Under the pieces are notes generated by a model. The model did not search any database and had not been told where the DNA came from. It saw nothing but the letters and a program-made list of their open reading frames with translations. Position numbers and translations under genes: made by a program. From assembly GCA_021292105.1 (NCBI GenBank), contig CM037875.1:58453908-58517907 (forward strand): a DNA stretch of 64,000 bases, in the 5' to 3' direction. The number at the start of each line of letters is the position of its first letter. The stretch's first letter is position 1. Of this stretch, positions 59,867 through 64,000 are shown in pieces. The stretch comes from Anadara kagoshimensis (lineage: Eukaryota; Mollusca; Bivalvia; Arcoida; Arcidae).

Positions 59867-60019
59867 CTAAATTTACATCATTTGAAAATAAAAATAAGTG
59901 ACAAGTACTGCAAACTGGTTGTCCAAAGTTGTGTCCGTAAAAACCATTACATACCATACAACTGGAATACTGAAATACATAAAATTATAAAAATAATACA
60001 CATTTTACAAATGGTGTTT

Positions 60020-60095
60020 CATGCTCCAGTCAAGATTTTTTCACTTATATCGAGGGGGTCAGTTCAGGAGCAGTGGAGGAAATTTGAGTGCCTAG
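60020..60095 (-). repeat. SINE 3'-module copy, short
   Basis: CTCCAGTCAAGATTTTTTC, then ACTTATATCGAGG and GGAGCAGTGGAGGAAA. Same family as 59120. Confidence 0.6.
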
Positions 60096-60369
60096 AAAAA
60101 AACATGGCCTTCAGCCATATTTCAAGTGATTTTACAGTTAAATTGTAATTAAAGAGATTTGACCTCTGCTCGGTCTTTGAATTTTAATTTACTAGTGCTC
60201 ACAATCTATATTTTTCTCGGCAAGATATGGGGAAGGTGAAATTGTTCTGTGGGACAGTGGATTTTCTGTTGTGACTTTTCTGTGGAAAGTTAACATTGAG
60301 GAAAATCCTAGAGTACTGTCATATGTGCAGATCATATTGTTAGAAGGTGGCAGCTTGTCGAAGGAGTGG

Positions 60370-60590
60370 AGTTTTACACCCCAGCCAGGATTTTTTTACT
60401 TACATCGAGGTGAACAGTTCAGGGATGGTGGATGAAACCATAGTGCCTGGAGAAGACCACCAAACTTAAGCAAGCAAACTAACAGACTTTCCCACACTAG
60501 AATATGTTGATTTCTAGTGGAATTCCAACTTAGGTGGTGAGAGGCACTGGAAATCCCTGTTTGTTAAAGGTGGTTTGCTTTCCAAGAATA
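60370..60590 (-). repeat. SINE-related repeat, longer copy
   Basis: Begins ACCCCAGCCAGGATTTTT, then ATCGAGGTGAACAGTTCAGG, continues with GCCTGGAGAAGACCACC and CCCACACTAGAATATG. It shares its order with 59126-59285. Confidence 0.6.
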
Positions 60591-60599
60591 ATTACTATT

Positions 60600-62027
60600 C
60601 ATGAACTAAGAGTGAAATAATCTTGACTGGGCATAAAATGTTCATTGAAGAAACAACAAAAATCAAACAATCCCAATGAATTACCTTTTTTAAATTCCAT
60701 TTCTTACCATATCATATACCATTTGAAATTTTCATACCATTTTGTACCATATTCTTTGACCATTTTGTACCATACACTCAAGCCAATTGTCTTTTATCTC
60801 TCTCAGGCAACACATAATGTATTGTCTGTTTGGTCAAAAGGTTGAATTTTAAAATAATCAGAATTAATTGATATATTTTCTTTAACAATGCACTTCTTAT
60901 ACTACAGCGAACTTACCAGTATTTATTGACAAACTTGTTAAGATGAACATTGTCAGATAAATTCAAACACTTAGACTTTGGGAATCTATGGTATGTTTAA
61001 ATAAACAAAGTCTTTGCTGAACTATGGGCATTAGTCACAAAATTTCAAAATGATTTGTGGAGAATCTTATTAATGTTCTTGTTCTTCCTGTCATATTGAC
61101 AGTTACCGTACTCATACATGTATTAGCCCTAATTAATATTTCATCAATAATATTTTTAAATAAAGAACATTTTTGATAAAGAATTTTTTAATGATTAACA
61201 AACAATGTCATTTTATGTATTTATATATGGTACGAAATGGTAGTATCATGAATTAATCTACAGCGGAAAGAAATGGTCATATGACATGGTACAAATTGGA
61301 CCAAGTTGGGTACAAAATCATAAATTTTAGTACGAAATGCTCATGGTATCAAATGACTAGTGATGGTTTTAATATGGGCATGGTGTCAAAATTGAAAGTA
61401 AACATTACTATACTATTTCACCGAGTGAGGTCTGGTTAACATAAGTATATTGCTATACTTGGTGTTGTTTAAACATTGCATTGGCATTTTATTTTATGTA
61501 TTTGCTCTGTGATATTTTGTTTCTTGATAATCTAAACAAAAATTCAGTAATTTGAATTTTGTGCAGGTGTTTTTGTCTACTATACACTATGTAAGTTCCC
61601 AATTAGAGCAACCTTTAGAATGCTAGCCACTGTTGCAGATAAATATAATAATTTGTTCCTGAAGGTAGTAATGATTAGGGTTGGTTATTACTGCTGAAAT
61701 TCAATATGGATTATCATTCTTTTCATACTGATAACTATCGATACATATCGAAAAAATAATTTGTAGGTACGTTGCATCTAACTGCATAAAATCATGTCAT
61801 CTGAAGCAGACAGGGCGTCATATTTTGGATTTACTTTTGATAACTGCCATTTCAGAATATTCTTATAATTATCAGATAGCACAGTTTTTTGTGGCCTTTG
61901 GGCCGCTAATGCGAAGCTTTCACTATAGACAATGTGTGTACATAATTCTTAAATCAATCTAACTACAAAAGTTCAATAATCCAACATTTCAATTCCTATA
62001 TATTGGTGAGTTGAAAAATTTGTGTAA
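60600..62027. other. No gene; imperfect inverted phrases
   Basis: TACCATTTTGTACCATA-type phrases at 60700-60780 have inverse-like counterparts (GGTACAAATTGG, GGTACGAAATGG) at 61225-61345. This may be an old inverted-repeat element; no ends are defined. Confidence 0.4.
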
Positions 62028-62036
62028 CATAAAATG
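62028..62036. repeat. 9 bp target-site duplication, left
   Basis: CATAAAATG, repeated at 63511-63519 directly outside the other end of the element. Confidence 0.85.
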
Positions 62037-63510
62037 TAGTCCGACTAATCAGCCCACTAAACCCCCATTTTAATTTTTTGACTTGTTGGAGGTTTGTGGT
62101 CTGACAGCTTCCATTATTGAATTCTTGAAATTTCTGGCGAAAACGGCAGAGAAACGAAAACACGCGTTGATAACTTCCAGTATTTCCTTAACTTGCTCTT
62201 GCTGACAACACGGAACACTTCCTAAAACATTATTCTACCGATCCATGCTTAACTTTTAATTAAAATCCATCGATATCGGTAGAAATACAAGGTTTTCTGA
62301 TGTCTCTTCAGCTCTCTGTGGCTTTCGTATCGTGAAGACATTACTAATCTGCATTGACCAATCAGATCGCGCGTTGCATTTTGATGGTGAAACTCGCGGT
62401 TCTATCTTTAGAAAGCACATGGTGATGTTTATTTACATTACCTGTTCGCGTTATTAACGGTGTTTTCACGCGTATAACATATTATTTTAGTTATTTTATT
62501 TTTATCAATATCATGTGAAGACATGTGTACTAATGCAGTGAAGATTTCCCATCTTTTTTTCTCGTTTGCATCAAGTGAATTTTTTCTCAAATTAGTAACA
62601 TACTACCATATCTGAAACTTGCATGTTCTCTAGAAATGCTGTCAAATATTGTCCCATATTTTGCAGATCGTAGAAATTATAACTTATTAAACCAGTTGTA
62701 ATATAATATCAAGTTTAACACAAGTACTTGTCCTCAAATTTAAAGGCCATTAGAAATTTATTCTCTTGTATTCATCCCGACCACATTGTAAATCTGTCAT
62801 AGGGTTTGATTATTTAACGGATTTTTTTTTTTTTTGCATGAATGTACATATATATACAGGGAGATGCTATTTTTCCGAAATTACTGGAATAATATTTCCA
62901 AGATACCAATTCAGAAAAAGATGAGAGGGGTCAAGAATATAAAAATATATACAGATAAAATCTACTCCATTTAATGATCTACATATATAATAAATCTGAC
63001 AATTAATATCTCTAAATATTTTTATACTAGCATTTATTTTAATGTTAATTTTTGTAAGTGTTAAAACACCACGTAAAATACAGTGTAAAACACCATTAAT
63101 AACGCGAATTGGTAATGTAAATAAACATCACCATGTGCTTTCTAAAGATAGACCATCAAAATGCAACGCGCGATCTGATTGGTCAATGCAGATTAGTAAT
63201 GTCTTCACGATACGAAAGCGACAGAGAGCTGAAGAGACATCAGAAAACCTTGTATTTCTACCGATATCGATGGATTTTAATTAAAAGTTAAGCATGGATC
63301 GGTAGAATAATGTTTTAGGAAGTGTTCCGTGTTGTCAGCAAGAGCAAGGTAAGGAAATACTGGAAGTTATGGAAGTTATCAACGCGTGTTTTCGTTTCTG
63401 CCGTTTTCGCCAGAAATTTCAAGAATTCAATAATGGAAGCTGTCAGACCACAAACCTCCAACAAGTCAAAAAATTAAAATGGGGGTTTAGTGGTCTGATT
63501 AGTCGGACTA
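62037..63510. mobile_element. Long-TIR non-autonomous DNA transposon, Mutator-like
   Basis: A 1474 bp element with inverted repeats of about 430 bp (62037-62468 and 63080-63510). The arms begin TAGTCCGACTAATCAG and stay nearly identical, with a few small indels (an 18 bp-scale insertion around the CGGTTCTATC part of the left arm and a doubled GGAAGTTAT in the right). The 9 bp duplication on both sides and the long arms fit Mutator-like elements (typically 8-10 bp). The ~610 bp middle is AT-rich and has no transposase. High arm identity implies recent insertion. It lies near the probable first exon of the F-box/UBC gene. Confidence 0.85.
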
Positions 63511-63519
63511 CATAAAATG
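63511..63519. repeat. 9 bp target-site duplication, right
   Basis: CATAAAATG, identical to 62028-62036. Confidence 0.85.
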
Positions 63520-63790
63520 AACAGAAGTGTTTCTTTAAGGTTGGGAGGCTAAGGTTGTACAACACTCGTTTAAGTTTCCGGAGGGGGGTATCGCTTTCGA
63601 CGACCAATCATGTCCTGCTGTTCTGTTCTGTCTTCTACAATTTCTTCCTGTTAGGCAAATTATACAAAACTAGCACCAAGATTTCCACTTGTTTTGATAT
63701 ATTGCGTCGGAATTTTAAAAGAAGTTCAATTTATACAGAATAATTACAAACTGCAGAAGCAAAACACGAATAAACTATATGAAGAATTAC

Positions 63791-63865
63791 TTCAGTTTTC
63801 AGGAAATCTGTGATTGTTGTAGATAAATTATTATTATTTTCAGTTTCTGTCATGGGAGCAGCCAT
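63791..63865 (-). CDS. Candidate first exon of the F-box/UBC gene
   Basis: Minus strand: CAAAGATGGCTGC gives a good start context at 63865, then MAAPMTETENNNNLSTTITD and FLKTE, with a weak donor GTAATT at 63790. The composition matches a polar N terminus. Linking it to the exons at 59838 or 55262 is unproven; it ends in phase 0, which fits 55262 directly but not the 29 bp candidate. Confidence 0.35.
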
Positions 63866-64000
63866 CTTTGTTTTGATAAAAATAATGTTCTCAAATTCCG
63901 GATTCTCTTTAAAGTTTATAGCTTTTTCAAGAATATTTTATAATTTTATCATATATAAGAGTTTTATAATTATTTATACAAAACTTCATGTTCAGTCATT

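Noticed and set aside
1..64000. CRISPR array, operon, phage or bacterial mobile island
   Set aside because: Spliced genes, SINE/LINE/Harbinger elements and composition show a eukaryotic genome; repeats are tandem or interspersed without regular spacers.

Overview
The window looks like AT-rich, intron-bearing animal DNA, most likely from a bivalve mollusc. The evidence is spliced genes of animal families (FAHD2, F-box/UBC, TRIM-like B-box), a tRNA-derived SINE, degraded LINEs, Harbinger-like elements and many copies of one reverse-transcriptase (RT) family. The bivalve assignment is an inference from the RT, TRIM-like and SINE sequences. Nothing looks prokaryotic or viral.

Layout. 1-5350: three tandem copies of a 1.83 kb unit. 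5351-33570: a repeat-dominated zone with eight copies of a short-chain dehydrogenase/reductase (SDR, L-xylulose-reductase-like) gene, all on the minus strand, mixed with RT fragments. One SDR copy (23773-24489) is intact and seven are broken. Two 3.9 kb blocks (5351-9216 and 22114-26003) are segmental duplicates. One SDR pseudogene is split by a Harbinger-like transposon that carries a second Harbinger-like transposon. 11560-13320: a decayed LINE. 35005-35352: a small lysine-rich ORF with a myristoylation-type N terminus. 35738-39436: a damaged L1/Tx1-like LINE. 40543-45317: a seven-exon FAHD2-like hydrolase gene. 42995-48440: more RT fragments and tails and a tandem duplication. 51120-55262 (perhaps starting at 63865): a gene encoding an F-box fused to an E2 (UBC) fold whose catalytic cysteine is glycine. 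A TRIM-like B-box gene (56178-58059, plus strand, one frameshift) lies upstream of its last confirmed exon and inside its intron if the 5' exons proposed here are right. 62037-63510: a DNA transposon with ~430 bp inverted repeats and a 9 bp target duplication.

The host genes do not form one pathway. FAHD2 would be a metal-dependent FAH-fold hydrolase or decarboxylase. The F-box/UBC and TRIM-like genes both suggest ubiquitin-related roles. The intact SDR would be an NAD(P)H-dependent carbonyl/xylulose reductase. Much of the rest is transposon-derived, and one RT family leaves a ~170 bp 3' tail at more than 20 places. Copy 2 of the 1.83 kb array has many one-base losses in short homopolymers, which looks like residual long-read error, so single-base frameshifts elsewhere in the window should be read with care.
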